In this document: positions 17,645 to 26,970 of the stretch, one piece after another | Position numbering within the stretch: the first letter of the stretch is position 1 | How the letters are laid out: every line of letters begins with the position of its first letter | From: Bacteroidota bacterium | GTDB taxonomy: Bacteria > Bacteroidota > Ignavibacteria > Ignavibacteriales > Ignavibacteriaceae | Length of the DNA stretch: 64,000 nt | Direction of reading: 5' to 3' | Assembly (NCBI GenBank): GCA_021815405.1 | Contig: JAKAGV010000001.1 | Span: 310,001-374,000, forward strand | Position numbers and translations under genes: made by a program | The notes under the pieces: generated by a model | Told to the model about the DNA's origin: nothing | Databases searched by the model: none | The model's input: only the letters and a program-made list of their open reading frames with translations

Positions 17645-18468
17645 TGCCCATTTCAAATACGGCAAAGAGAGTACTTGTTTCTTTAATAACCATACCGCTT
17701 ATCTTAGCCGTAAGTTATATAGGTAGTTTTGTTTTTTTCTCTTTTGTTGTAGCAGTAGCGCTCATTTCTTTTTATGAATTTTCTTCGTTTGTAAAAAATA
17801 AAGATATAAATGTAAATGTTTGGATCGGTTATTTTAGCTTAATCTTTCTCACAGTTAATCAATTTAATAATGCATTTGATACTTATACATTTATCATTGT
17901 GCTGATGATAATAGTATCTACGGTAGAACTATTCAGAAATAAAAACTCCGCAATCTATAATATTGGCGCAACACTCCTGGGGATATTCTACATCGGCATA
18001 TTCGCAAGTTCGCTAATAGGAATAAGAGAATTTTATCCTGCGGTTGGAGATATTTATTTACGCGGCGGTTACGTAATAATTTCCATTTTCATTACAATTT
18101 GGGTGTGCGATTCTGCTGCCTTTTTTGGCGGAACTGCATTTGGAAAGCATAAGTTGTTTGTACGTGTCAGTCCAAACAAAAGTTGGGAAGGTGCAGTTTT
18201 TGGCTTTATTTTCGCACTGCTAACTATGATATTATTAAAAGAAATTTTACTGAATTTCCTTTCGTGGGAAACAGTGATTGCTTTTGGAATTATTATCGGA
18301 ACAGTCGGGCAAATCGGTGATCTGATTGAATCGCTGTTTAAGCGTGATGCCGGAGTAAAAGATTCTTCCAACCTGATTCCCGGGCACGGCGGAATTTTTG
18401 ACCGCTTTGACTCGCTTCTTTTTACAGCTCCGGTAATTTTGCTTTATATGAAATATTTTCAACGATAA
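17644..18468 (+). CDS. cdsA: Phosphatidate cytidylyltransferase CdsA
   Basis: The 274-residue polytopic protein makes CDP-diacylglycerol from phosphatidate and CTP, the branch point of phospholipid synthesis in the inner membrane. About seven or eight hydrophobic segments precede the family signature near the C-terminus: GDLIESLFKRDAGVKDSSNLIPGHGGIFDR(F)DSL, with conserved Asp, Lys, Arg and His residues. SPNKSWEGAVFG upstream is also typical. Translational coupling to the zinc-ribbon gene is likely. Confidence 0.94.
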   Translation: MPISNTAKRVLVSLITIPLILAVSYIGSFVFFSFVVAVALISFYEFSSFVKNKDINVNVWIGYFSLIFLTVNQFNNAFDTYTFIIVLMIIVSTVELFRNKNSAIYNIGATLLGIFYIGIFASSLIGIREFYPAVGDIYLRGGYVIISIFITIWVCDSAAFFGGTAFGKHKLFVRVSPNKSWEGAVFGFIFALLTMILLKEILLNFLSWETVIAFGIIIGTVGQIGDLIESLFKRDAGVKDSSNLIPGHGGIFDRFDSLLFTAPVILLYMKYFQR

Positions 18469-18504
18469 TTTTAAACGAAATTATTACCAGCTTCTATTCC
18501 AAAG

Positions 18505-19815
18505 ATGAAGACCAACGATAAGATAAATATTATTACTTTAGGCTGCTCAAAGAACACTGTTGATTCCGAAAGATTGATGCATCAGATCCGAATGAATAAC
18601 TTGAAATTGACAGACGAATCTGAAGGTGCGGGAACAATCATCATCAATACATGCGGCTTTATTGAAGCAGCTAAGGAAGAGTCTATAAATACCATCCTTA
18701 ACGCAGTGGCACTGAAACAGGAAGGAAAGATTAACAAGCTTATCGTTGCCGGCTGTCTTTCGGAGCGATATAAATCCGAGCTTCAAAAAGAAATCCCCGA
18801 AGTTGATGCATACTTTGGCACGGAAAATTATGAAGGAATTTTAAAAGAGCTTGGCGGTGAGCTTAAATATAATTTGCTCGGCGAAAGATACTTAACGACT
18901 CCTTCGCACACTGCATATCTAAAAATTTCAGAAGGCTGCGATCATCCGTGCTCATTCTGTGCAATTCCATTAATGAGAGGTAAGCATAAATCAAAGCGGA
19001 TGGAAGATTTAATCCGTGAAGCTGAATTTCTTGCACGCAACAATACTAAAGAATTAATTCTGATTGCACAGGATACGACAGATTACGGCAAAGATATTTA
19101 TGATAAAAGAGTTCTTTCAGAATTATTAAACAAGTTGAGTGAGATTGACGGCATCGAATGGATTCGATTGATGTATGCGTATCCTTCTCATTTTCCTGGT
19201 GATGTAATTGATGTAATTGCCGAAAATCCAAAAGTACTTAATTATGTCGATATACCACTTCAGCATATATCGGATAAAGTTCTTAAATCGATGAGACGAG
19301 GCGTTACCGGGAAAAGAACCAGGGAATTAATAAGCAAACTCCGAGATAGAATTCCGGATATTGTAATTAGGACTACGTTTATTACCGGTTATCCAAACGA
19401 AACAGAAGATGATTTTCAAGAGTTAAAAGATTTTATAAGCGAGACAAAGTTTGAAAGGATCGGCGCTTTCACATTTTCAATGGAAGAAAATACTTCGAGC
19501 TTTATATTAGGAGATCCTGTACCGGAAAAGGTTAAGATTGAACGAAAAGAAATTCTAATGGAGCTTCAAAAAGAAATTTCATTTGAGAAGAACAAAGAAT
19601 TAATCGGTAAAAAGCTAAAAGTATTAATTGAACGGACGGAGGGTGATTTTTATATTGGGCGTTCTTACAGAGATGCACCCGAAGTTGACGGTGAGATTTT
19701 AATTCCGTTAAATGGTATTGATGTAAAGGAAGGAAATTTTTATTATGTTAAGGTTACAGATTGCAATGAGTATGATTTGTTTGCAAAGTTTACAGGGAAA
19801 GAGAGCGAAAAATGA
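18505..19815 (+). CDS. rimO: Ribosomal protein S12 methylthiotransferase RimO
   Basis: The 436-residue radical SAM enzyme methylthiolates Asp of ribosomal protein S12. The UPF0004 domain carries Cys14 (LGCSKNTVDSE, the RimO-specific motif), Cys50 and Cys84; the SAM cluster cysteines are Cys145, Cys149 and Cys152 (GCDHPCSFC). A TRAM domain ends the protein. LGCSKN and IAQDTTDYGKD distinguish it from MiaB at 6672. It overlaps the GWxTD gene by 4 bases (ATGA). Confidence 0.95.
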   Translation: MKTNDKINIITLGCSKNTVDSERLMHQIRMNNLKLTDESEGAGTIIINTCGFIEAAKEESINTILNAVALKQEGKINKLIVAGCLSERYKSELQKEIPEVDAYFGTENYEGILKELGGELKYNLLGERYLTTPSHTAYLKISEGCDHPCSFCAIPLMRGKHKSKRMEDLIREAEFLARNNTKELILIAQDTTDYGKDIYDKRVLSELLNKLSEIDGIEWIRLMYAYPSHFPGDVIDVIAENPKVLNYVDIPLQHISDKVLKSMRRGVTGKRTRELISKLRDRIPDIVIRTTFITGYPNETEDDFQELKDFISETKFERIGAFTFSMEENTSSFILGDPVPEKVKIERKEILMELQKEISFEKNKELIGKKLKVLIERTEGDFYIGRSYRDAPEVDGEILIPLNGIDVKEGNFYYVKVTDCNEYDLFAKFTGKESEK

Positions 19816-21095
19816 AAACTTTGTTTTTAATCGCGTTGCAGGTTATTTTAACCGCACTGTTCATTCAAGCCCAGGTTGAAGATGCTACTGAATCTAATGC
19901 ATACAACCAACGTCCAAAATTCTTTCAAGATTTTTTGGAATTTTCTGCAGGGAAGAAAGACCTAACCAGGCTTGATGCATTTGTCCTGGTACCTTTTACT
20001 ACTGTCCAATTTGTAAAATCGAATAAAGGATTTAACGGCAGCTATTCTGTAACAATTTCAGTTTTTGACAAGGATAAGGAGAAGCTTATCGAAGAAAAAA
20101 GCTGGAATGAAAATATTTCAGCCAAAGATTTTAATGAAACTACTAACAAGGAAAACTATAATCTAAATCTCAAATCGTTTTATCTTCAGCCAGGGGACTA
20201 TGTCATACGAACTGCAGTTGAAGATAAAGAATCAAGTGCCGAATATCCGAAAGAAGTAAAACTGAAAATAAGAGACTTCTCAGGTGAACTGGCAATAAGT
20301 GATATAATGCTTCTCGATAAGAGAGTAAAGGAAGAAGGGAAAAATAAAATATCTCCCAACGTTACCGGCAACGTAGCATTGCAAAAAGATGGACTCCCGA
20401 TATTTTTCGAAATTTATTCCAAAGAGCCGCAAAAATTAAATATTGATTATAAAGTTCTGGATAGAAGAAAAGATCCAATTTATAAAAATATTGAATTAAA
20501 AAATATTGATACCGGTCGTACACAAATATTTTATACAATTCGAGACAGCAGCTTCAGCCTTGGGTTATATAATCTAAAAATCGAATTGAAAGACAGCGCA
20601 AATAAAACTCTTGCTTCGATTACAAGACCGTTTTATTCACGCTGGGCAGGCATACCTTCAACTATTAGTGATCTAAGCAAAGCAGTAGAAGAAATGGTAT
20701 ATATTGCTTCTCCAAGTGATATTGCTGAAATAAAATCCGCTAAGACAAAAGACGAGGAGCTTAAAAGATTTTTAGCATATTGGAAGAAGATGGATCCAAC
20801 TCCGGGTACCGGCGAGAATGAAATCTTTGACGAATATTATAGAAGGGTCGCTTATGCAAATGAACATTTCTCTCATTATATTCCTGGGTGGAGATCAGAT
20901 CAGGGGATGGTATTTATTCTTCTAGGACCTCCCGACAACGTCGACCGCCACCCGTTTGATATTGATTCAAAACCTTATGAAATATGGCAGTACTACACAC
21001 TCAATAGAAGTTTCATTTTTGTAGATGAAACAGGTTTTGGAGATTATAGGTTAATTACTCCGTTGACCGGTGATCTTTACAAATTCAGAAGGTAA
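19812..21095 (+). CDS. GWxTD-domain exported protein
   Basis: The 427-residue protein has a signal peptide (about 1-20, ending IQAQ). The body is beta-rich. The C-terminal 120 residues carry the GWxTD domain: FLAYWKKMDPTPGTGENE, YYRRVAYANEHFS and a variant IPGWRSDQGMVFILLGPPD, where Ser replaces Thr. GWxTD proteins occur in Bacteroidota, Acidobacteriota and relatives and have no known activity. It is coupled to rimO and is 2 bases from the kinase gene. Confidence 0.85.
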   Translation: MKTLFLIALQVILTALFIQAQVEDATESNAYNQRPKFFQDFLEFSAGKKDLTRLDAFVLVPFTTVQFVKSNKGFNGSYSVTISVFDKDKEKLIEEKSWNENISAKDFNETTNKENYNLNLKSFYLQPGDYVIRTAVEDKESSAEYPKEVKLKIRDFSGELAISDIMLLDKRVKEEGKNKISPNVTGNVALQKDGLPIFFEIYSKEPQKLNIDYKVLDRRKDPIYKNIELKNIDTGRTQIFYTIRDSSFSLGLYNLKIELKDSANKTLASITRPFYSRWAGIPSTISDLSKAVEEMVYIASPSDIAEIKSAKTKDEELKRFLAYWKKMDPTPGTGENEIFDEYYRRVAYANEHFSHYIPGWRSDQGMVFILLGPPDNVDRHPFDIDSKPYEIWQYYTLNRSFIFVDETGFGDYRLITPLTGDLYKFRR

Positions 21096-21097
21096 AT

Positions 21098-22063
21098 ATG
21101 ATTGTCACCGTAACACTTAACCCGCTTCTTGAAAGAAGAATATCATATAAGCAAGCTTCGTTCAATACGGAGAATCGTAATGGAAAGCAGGAATTAAAAG
21201 CCGGTGGGAAGGGGATAAATGTAAGTCGACAATTAAATCATCTAAATACGGATAATATAGCATTGACGTATTTAGGAGGAACTAACGGAAAGCTGCTTAA
21301 TCAAGTTCTAATTGCCGAAAATATTAAACACGTTTCAATTCATACTACAAGCGAAACGCGTGATGCCTCAGTTATTATTGATGAATCATTGCGAAAGGTT
21401 TCTACTTTCTTCGGATCAAATTCTATAATAACGCCGAATGAAGTGGAAGAATTTTTATTGAAACTTGAAAAAATGGTTGAGAACTGTGAGGTTGTAGTCT
21501 TTTCAGGAAGTTCACCTTGCGAAGCTACGGACTCGATATTTCCAACTGGAATTGAAATGGCGAATAAGCTTGATAAAGTTTCCATTTGTGATACATACGG
21601 TAAGCATCTGGAGAAATGTATTGAAAAATCACCCACCATAATTCATAATAATATTACTGAGCTGGAAAACTCATTGGGAATTTCTCTTAAATCCGAATCA
21701 GAGAAAATTGAATTTCTAGATAACCTTTACAAACATGGAATAAAGCAAGCTTATCTTACAAACGGCGGAGATTATCTTTATGCCGCAAACTTTGATTATC
21801 ATTATAAAATAGAATCTCCCGAAATTAATATTGCAGATCCCACAGGAAGCGGAGATGCATTTGTAGCTGGGATTGTCTATGCATGGCACAATGCACTTAC
21901 ATTTGAAAACGGATTAACACTTGCAGTTTCCTTAGGTGCAATAAACGCAACTAAGCTTGATGTTTGTACTGTTGGTTTAGAAGAAGCATTAGCTCTTCAA
22001 GAACAAGTAAAGATATCGCCAATCGGTAAAAAAATGAAAATCTTAGATGTCACTCCGCGGTAG
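21098..22063 (+). CDS. PfkB-family hexose kinase, 1-phosphofructokinase-like
   Basis: The 321-residue protein starts with the MIVTVTLNPLLER strand of the FruK/LacC branch, then GGKGINVSR (first PfkB signature) and the catalytic DPTGSGDAF (second signature, anion hole plus Asp base). The family phosphorylates fructose-1-phosphate, tagatose-6-phosphate or fructose-6-phosphate with ATP. No PTS or fructose genes lie nearby, so the substrate is open. It overlaps the Omp85 gene by 17 bases. Confidence 0.85.
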   Translation: MIVTVTLNPLLERRISYKQASFNTENRNGKQELKAGGKGINVSRQLNHLNTDNIALTYLGGTNGKLLNQVLIAENIKHVSIHTTSETRDASVIIDESLRKVSTFFGSNSIITPNEVEEFLLKLEKMVENCEVVVFSGSSPCEATDSIFPTGIEMANKLDKVSICDTYGKHLEKCIEKSPTIIHNNITELENSLGISLKSESEKIEFLDNLYKHGIKQAYLTNGGDYLYAANFDYHYKIESPEINIADPTGSGDAFVAGIVYAWHNALTFENGLTLAVSLGAINATKLDVCTVGLEEALALQEQVKISPIGKKMKILDVTPR

Positions 22064-23810
22064 ACTTTTCATCATCTTCCTCCTCGTTTTTTCATCAATT
22101 ATTTATGCTCAAACAATAAGCTCAATTAAAGTTGATGGAGAAAAAAAATTTAGTGAAGATGATATCATTAAATGGTGCGGAGTAAGAACAGGCGATAAAA
22201 TATTCCCGGCACTAATTGATTCGGTTAAATCAAACCTGGCACTGCAGTTTGGAAACAGAGGTTATCTTCACAGCTCTTTCAAAAATTCCAATCTTGAAGA
22301 AATAGATTCAGCGCATTATCAACTAAATATTGTATTGGAAGAAGGTGAGCCTACTAATGTTAAAAATATTTTTATTTCCGGTATTGACTCAGTCTCTAAT
22401 AATAAAATTATTTTGCCCTTCATGTTTTTGAAAGGACGGACTTTTGACAAATTCTCGCTGGAACAAGATATAAATTCTGCGCTCACTTATTTTGAAAATA
22501 ACGGTTATCCTTTTGCAAAGATTATCATCTCTTCAATATATTTTTATACTGATTCAACATCCGGAGAATATTTTGCTGATATAAACTTAAAAGCCGAAAG
22601 AGGAATTTATTGTAAGATTGACCGAATTGAAATTGATGGCAATTTATCAACTAAGGATTATGTTATTCTCAGGGAATTACGACTCAATACCGGACAAGAA
22701 TATTCACAAAGGATAATTGATAAAATACCCGAAAAGCTTAACAGGCTTGGTTTTTTTGAGCCGGTAGGGCAGCCTGAATTTTTTCTTAACTCAAAAAACG
22801 AAGGAGTGCTCAGAATAAAGGTTAAAGAAAAACAAACAAATAATTTTGATGGAATAATAGGATATATTCCACCAACCACTCCAGGAACAAGCGGTTACCT
22901 TACCGGGCTTGTGAATATAAGTCTACGGAATATTTTTGGTACCGGCAGAGCGGCAGCTATTCGATGGCAGCAATATGATATTTATTCACAGGACCTTGAA
23001 ATAAAATATCTGGAGCCCTGGCTGTTCAGTTATCCGTTTAATTTTACTGCAAGTCTTTTCCAAAGAAAGCAAGACAGCACATACGTTCAGAGGAAAATTG
23101 AAGGATCGCTTGAGTATCTCGCAACCGAAAATATTTCGGCTTCGGTTTTCTTGTCTACAGAGGCTGTTATACCAACAGAAAACGGTTCTACTTTGTTTAC
23201 AGTTTTCAATTCAACTTCCGTTACAACGGGAGTTAACATCACAATAGATACAAGAGACGATCCCTACTCTCCTACTCAAGGAATATTATTTGAAAATTCT
23301 TATTCTTTCAGCAGGAAGAAGATTAACGGACCACAGCAGTTTATTACGTCAGGTGTTTCTACAAATGTAAACCTGCAGCGCCTCACTCTTGATCTAAGCG
23401 GTTATTATGAATTGTTTCCCAAGCAAGTTATCGCTCTCGGTCTTCATGGAAGAGAGTTGCGCGGTTCATTCTTTGAAGTGAGCGACTTGTTCAGGCTTGG
23501 CGGCGCGAACACATTACGCGGATATCGGGAAGATCAATTCCTAGGGAATAGAGTTACCTGGACTAATCTTGAATACCGTTTGCTTTTAACCAGAAGAACT
23601 TTCGGATTCGCTTTTTTTGACACCGGTTATTATCTTAGAAATGCCGACCCTCAGAATAATATTCCGAAGAGCGAAGGGTTTAAAATTGGTTATGGTGTCG
23701 GCTTCAATGTTGAAACCAGTTTAGGAGTATTAAGAGTAAGCTTCGCTCTTGCAAAAGGTGATTCATTTTCTCAGGGAAAAATTCATTTCGGTATTGTGAA
23801 TGAGTTCTGA
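22047..23810 (+). CDS. Omp85/BamA-TamA family outer-membrane protein
   Basis: The 587-residue protein has a signal peptide (about 1-22, ending YAQ), two or three POTRA-like units (about 23-235; for example ISSIKVDGEKKFSEDDIIKW and CKIDRIEIDGNLSTKDYVILRELRLNTGQ) and a C-terminal 16-strand-type barrel. The barrel has the Omp85 LFRLGGANTLRGYRE signature (lid-loop RGY) and ends in an aromatic strand, HFGIVNEF. Length and few POTRAs fit a TamA-like or short BamA paralogue and not the main five-POTRA BamA. Role is outer-membrane protein insertion or a translocation-related function. The ATG at 22047 lies inside the kinase gene and gives the only sensible signal peptide. Confidence 0.88.
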   Translation: MSLRGRLFIIFLLVFSSIIYAQTISSIKVDGEKKFSEDDIIKWCGVRTGDKIFPALIDSVKSNLALQFGNRGYLHSSFKNSNLEEIDSAHYQLNIVLEEGEPTNVKNIFISGIDSVSNNKIILPFMFLKGRTFDKFSLEQDINSALTYFENNGYPFAKIIISSIYFYTDSTSGEYFADINLKAERGIYCKIDRIEIDGNLSTKDYVILRELRLNTGQEYSQRIIDKIPEKLNRLGFFEPVGQPEFFLNSKNEGVLRIKVKEKQTNNFDGIIGYIPPTTPGTSGYLTGLVNISLRNIFGTGRAAAIRWQQYDIYSQDLEIKYLEPWLFSYPFNFTASLFQRKQDSTYVQRKIEGSLEYLATENISASVFLSTEAVIPTENGSTLFTVFNSTSVTTGVNITIDTRDDPYSPTQGILFENSYSFSRKKINGPQQFITSGVSTNVNLQRLTLDLSGYYELFPKQVIALGLHGRELRGSFFEVSDLFRLGGANTLRGYREDQFLGNRVTWTNLEYRLLLTRRTFGFAFFDTGYYLRNADPQNNIPKSEGFKIGYGVGFNVETSLGVLRVSFALAKGDSFSQGKIHFGIVNEF

Positions 23811-23960
23811 CGAAAAGGTATAAGTTATATGGACATAAAAGTATATTGTGCACAAATTAGTGCTGCAACATAATAGCATTTATCTTTTTACCCTTATACT
23901 TACTTTTTATTATATTTAGTTCAAATTATTTAAATGATTAGATAAGATGTCTATCAGCAG

Positions 23961-24797
23961 ATGACTAATATTGCTACAATAAATAAGATAATCCGTCCGG
24001 TAAATTTTCTTATCACTTTTTTTTCCATAACTGTTGCGGCGTTAATCTGTGCAACCGGATTATTTCCTTTATCAAAGATATTCCTTGCCGCTTTATCAGG
24101 TGCATTGGCTGCTGCTTCAGGTAATGTTATTAATGATATTTTTGATATTGAAATAGATAAGATAAATCGACCGGATCGACCACTGCCAAGCGGCAGAATG
24201 TCGCTTAAAGAAGCATTCATTTTATACTTTTTATTGATTATTATATCGTTAGTATCGGCATACTTTATAAACCCTGCTGCTTTTATAATAGATCTTACAG
24301 CTCTGGCAATTCTCTTTTTTTATTCTTTTAGATTTAAGAAAATAATTTTAATCGGTAATCTAATTGTAGCTTTCCTAACAGCTCTGGCATTTATATACGG
24401 CGGCATAGCCGTCGGTAATTTTAGAGATGCACTTATTCCTGCTTTGTTTGCATTCTTGATTAATTTTATTAGAGAGATTGTGAAGGACATGGAAGACATC
24501 GACGGCGACTTAAAGAACGGCATATCATCCTTCCCGCATCGTTACGGTTTTAATCGAGCTAAAATTATAATTGTTACTTTATCTTTATTGTTAATTGCTG
24601 CTACTTTTTATCCTTTCATTTTAAAAATTTACGGTATAGAATATCTTTTAATCGTAGCGGTTTTCGTAGACGCTGTTATAATTTATATTTTAACTATTCT
24701 TTTTAAAGATGATTCTCCAGCCGGATTAAGTAAAATAAGTTTTATCTTGAAATTAAATATGGTTTTTGGATTGGCAGCAATTTATTTAGGAAAATGA
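23961..24797 (+). CDS. UbiA-family prenyltransferase
   Basis: The 278-residue protein has about eight membrane segments and both Asp-rich prenyl-diphosphate motifs: NDIFDIEIDKINRPDRPLPSG (N-D-x-x-D) and REIVKDMEDIDGD. The short IRPVNFLITFFSITVAALI N-terminus and the RPLPSG box resemble the branch that includes geranylgeranylglycerol-phosphate geranylgeranyltransferase (DGGGP synthase), a frequent label in Bacteroidota. The acceptor could also be a quinone or heme precursor. No partner prenyl or glycerol-phosphate gene is adjacent. Confidence 0.82.
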   Translation: MTNIATINKIIRPVNFLITFFSITVAALICATGLFPLSKIFLAALSGALAAASGNVINDIFDIEIDKINRPDRPLPSGRMSLKEAFILYFLLIIISLVSAYFINPAAFIIDLTALAILFFYSFRFKKIILIGNLIVAFLTALAFIYGGIAVGNFRDALIPALFAFLINFIREIVKDMEDIDGDLKNGISSFPHRYGFNRAKIIIVTLSLLLIAATFYPFILKIYGIEYLLIVAVFVDAVIIYILTILFKDDSPAGLSKISFILKLNMVFGLAAIYLGK

Positions 24798-24848
24798 CCT
24801 CACCCCTTAATCACCTTTCCTTTGTTAGGAGAAGGGAAGAGGCGAAGT
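24788..24848. repeat. Short intergenic repeat with imperfect hairpin
   Basis: The stretch cctcaccccttaatcacc followed by tttccttt / ttaggagaaggg folds imperfectly across the loop. It resembles purine/pyrimidine-asymmetric intergenic repeats seen in many genomes. The longest form of the rnhB reading frame starts from a TTG inside this element, which argues against that start. Confidence 0.4.
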
Positions 24849-24860
24849 CAAAATAATTTT

Positions 24861-25499
24861 ATGAAAAATTTCGACAATTCATTTCTAACAGAAAAAATAT
24901 CTCTTATTGCAGGAGTAGATGAAGCCGGGCGCGGACCGCTGGCAGGTCCCGTTGTTAGTGCTGCGGTTATATTTGACAGCGATACTTTTATTGAGGGTGT
25001 AAATGATTCAAAAAAATTATCGGAAGAAAAAAGAGAAGAATTATTTCCGGTGATAATAAATGAGGCTCTGGCAGTTGGGGTTGCTGCAGTTACTCATTCT
25101 CAGATTGACAGAATAAATATTTTGCAAGCATCTTTGAAATCCATGTTAATGGCTGTTAGAAGATTAAAGGTTAATCCGGATTTAATCCTTGTTGACGGTA
25201 ACAAGACATTCCATCATACCATTAAGACAATCCCAATCGTTAAAGGAGATTCCAAATCATTTGCTATTGCATCTGCATCTATCATTGCAAAAGTTACTAG
25301 AGATAAGATTATGAAACGGCTAAGCGGTTATTATCCTGAATATTTATGGGAGAAAAATAAAGGCTATCCGACTAAAGAGCACATTCAGGCAGTCAGAACA
25401 TTCGGACCTTGTCCGCTGCATAGAAAAACTTTTTTGAAAAAGATAATTACTGAAGAATATCAGACGGAGCTTTATCTTAACATAAAAGAAGAAGAATAA
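24861..25499 (+). CDS. rnhB: Ribonuclease HII
   Basis: The 212-residue enzyme cleaves the RNA strand of RNA-DNA hybrids and excises single ribonucleotides. The catalytic GVDEAGRGPLAGPV motif gives Asp20 and Glu21, with further carboxylates at LILVDGNKT and in the SIIAKVTRDKIM region. The ATG at 24861 is chosen; a TTG 39 bases upstream lies in an intergenic repeat and would add an unconserved basic tail. YraN follows 35 bases later, a common pairing. Confidence 0.94.
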   Translation: MKNFDNSFLTEKISLIAGVDEAGRGPLAGPVVSAAVIFDSDTFIEGVNDSKKLSEEKREELFPVIINEALAVGVAAVTHSQIDRINILQASLKSMLMAVRRLKVNPDLILVDGNKTFHHTIKTIPIVKGDSKSFAIASASIIAKVTRDKIMKRLSGYYPEYLWEKNKGYPTKEHIQAVRTFGPCPLHRKTFLKKIITEEYQTELYLNIKEEE

Positions 25500-25534
25500 T
25501 CGAACTAATTTTTAAAATCTGAATAGGGAGTTGT

Positions 25535-25906
25535 ATGAGCAAAGAATCCAAAGAGCTTGGGAAAAAAGGAGAAGATCTGGCTGTCGATCTTCTCATTCAA
25601 AAAAATTATAAGATCATCGAGCGCAACTATACTTTTGAGAAAAAAGGGGAGATAGATATTGTTGCAAAAGATCCCGAAACAGGGGTTCTGGTATTTGTTG
25701 AGGTAAAAACGAGAGCCAACTTGAACTACGGCGAGCCGGAATACGGCATTACTAAAAACAAAATGATGCAGGTAAAAAAGATTGCTGAAATTTATTTATA
25801 TGAAAAAGAGATTGATGAAGTTGAATGCCGCTTTGATGTTATCTCAGTTTTGTTTCAAGGGCTGCAGAAACCTGTTATCAATCACTATGTAGATGCTTTT
25901 AGATAA
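25535..25906 (+). CDS. YraN / UPF0102 nuclease-like protein
   Basis: The 123-residue protein has the UPF0102 pattern: GKKGEDLAVDLLIQKNYKIIERNYTFEKKGEIDIVAKD...LVFVEVKTR, a PD-(D/E)XK-like core with Asp (GEIDIV) and Glu-x-Lys (FVEVKTR). Predicted Holliday-junction resolvase-like fold; the cellular role is not settled. The neighbour rnhB is typical for the family. A weak hairpin follows the stop. Confidence 0.9.
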   Translation: MSKESKELGKKGEDLAVDLLIQKNYKIIERNYTFEKKGEIDIVAKDPETGVLVFVEVKTRANLNYGEPEYGITKNKMMQVKKIAEIYLYEKEIDEVECRFDVISVLFQGLQKPVINHYVDAFR

Positions 25907-25920
25907 GAAATTTTAATTGC

Positions 25921-25957
25921 TATCTCGACTTTTATTTTTAGTTGAGATAAAATTTTC
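25921..25957 (+). terminator. Weak hairpin after yraN
   Basis: Arms tatctcgact (25921-25930) and agttgagata (25940-25949) pair over 10 bp with one G-U and are followed by aaaatttt. The stem is AT-rich, so termination is only possible. The rest of the 259-base gap up to the mla genes holds no gene. Confidence 0.4.
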
Positions 25958-26165
25958 AATTCAGTTGTTCTTGGTTTTTCTTTTTCAAAGATTTTGCAGC
26001 AATAAAATTTAACCTTGTTTCGTAATTATTTTTATTGAGACCTAATTTTTATTATTTTTCGTCAATAAGGAAGAATGAATAGATTTTATTGAAGCAGAAG
26101 CATATCCCTTAACAAAATATGATTTTTGCTTTTATTGATATTAATATTTACATAAGAAGATTTAT

Positions 26166-26966
26166 TTGGAAAACACAACAACCACACAGAAAAATATTTC
26201 TATCTTTGGTAAAAGGCTGAGTGAATTTTTCGGCATAGTAGCGGGTCTTAGTCTTTTCTCACTTGAGTTTTTTAAGAATGTTTTCCTGCCTCCATACGAA
26301 TTTGGTGAAGTTAAAAAGCATATGGATGAACTCGGTGTTAAGACTTTGCCAATTGTCAGCGTAACCGGATTTATTATCGGATTAGTATTGACAATGCAGA
26401 GCCAGCCTGTAATGCAAAAGTTCGGTGCCGAAGCTTTTTTGCCCGGTATGGTAGCTTTATCTGTTGTAAGAGAACTCGGTCCGGTTATTACCGCATTAAT
26501 ATTTGCAGGAAGGGTAAGTTCCGGCATTGGTGCAGAACTTGGCTCGATGCGCGTTACAGAGCAGATTGATGCTATGGAAGTTTCAGCCATCAATCCATTT
26601 AAGTTCTTAGTTGTAACAAGAGTTTTAGCTTGCACCCTAATCCTTCCTATGCTGACAGTGTATGTTATTTTTCTTGCTATTATCGGCGGATATATTTCTA
26701 TTTACCTTTCTCAGAATATAAATTTTATTTTGTATATTCATGCAGTGGTTCATTCTGTTGACTTTTATGATTTTGTACCGGGTGTTGCAAAAACATTTTT
26801 CTTCGGATATATCGTCGGTATTGTCGGTGCATACAAAGGCTATAATACCGAGAATGGTACCGTTGGTGTAGGACAGGCATCTACAAGCTCGGTAGTAATT
26901 TCTTCACTGCTGATACTGCTTGTTGATATGGTGCTCGTGAAAATTACTGTAAGCATCTGGGGATAA
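26166..26966 (+). CDS. MlaE-type ABC permease
   Basis: The 266-residue membrane protein matches the MlaE family: FFKNVFLPPYEF, the VTGFIIGLVLTMQSQPVMQKFGAEAFLPGMVALSVVRELGPVITALIFAGRVSSGIGAELGSM core, and TEQIDAMEVSAINP (coupling helix). It begins at TTG 26166. With the next two genes it forms the inner-membrane MlaFED complex, which moves phospholipids or other lipids between the inner and outer membranes. No MlaB or MlaC gene is adjacent. Confidence 0.92.
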   Translation: MENTTTTQKNISIFGKRLSEFFGIVAGLSLFSLEFFKNVFLPPYEFGEVKKHMDELGVKTLPIVSVTGFIIGLVLTMQSQPVMQKFGAEAFLPGMVALSVVRELGPVITALIFAGRVSSGIGAELGSMRVTEQIDAMEVSAINPFKFLVVTRVLACTLILPMLTVYVIFLAIIGGYISIYLSQNINFILYIHAVVHSVDFYDFVPGVAKTFFFGYIVGIVGAYKGYNTENGTVGVGQASTSSVVISSLLILLVDMVLVKITVSIWG

Positions 26967-26970
26967 GTTG

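Noticed and set aside
24822-24860. Upstream TTG start extending RNase HII
   Set aside because: The extension lies inside an intergenic repeat, and the ATG at 24861 matches the family length.
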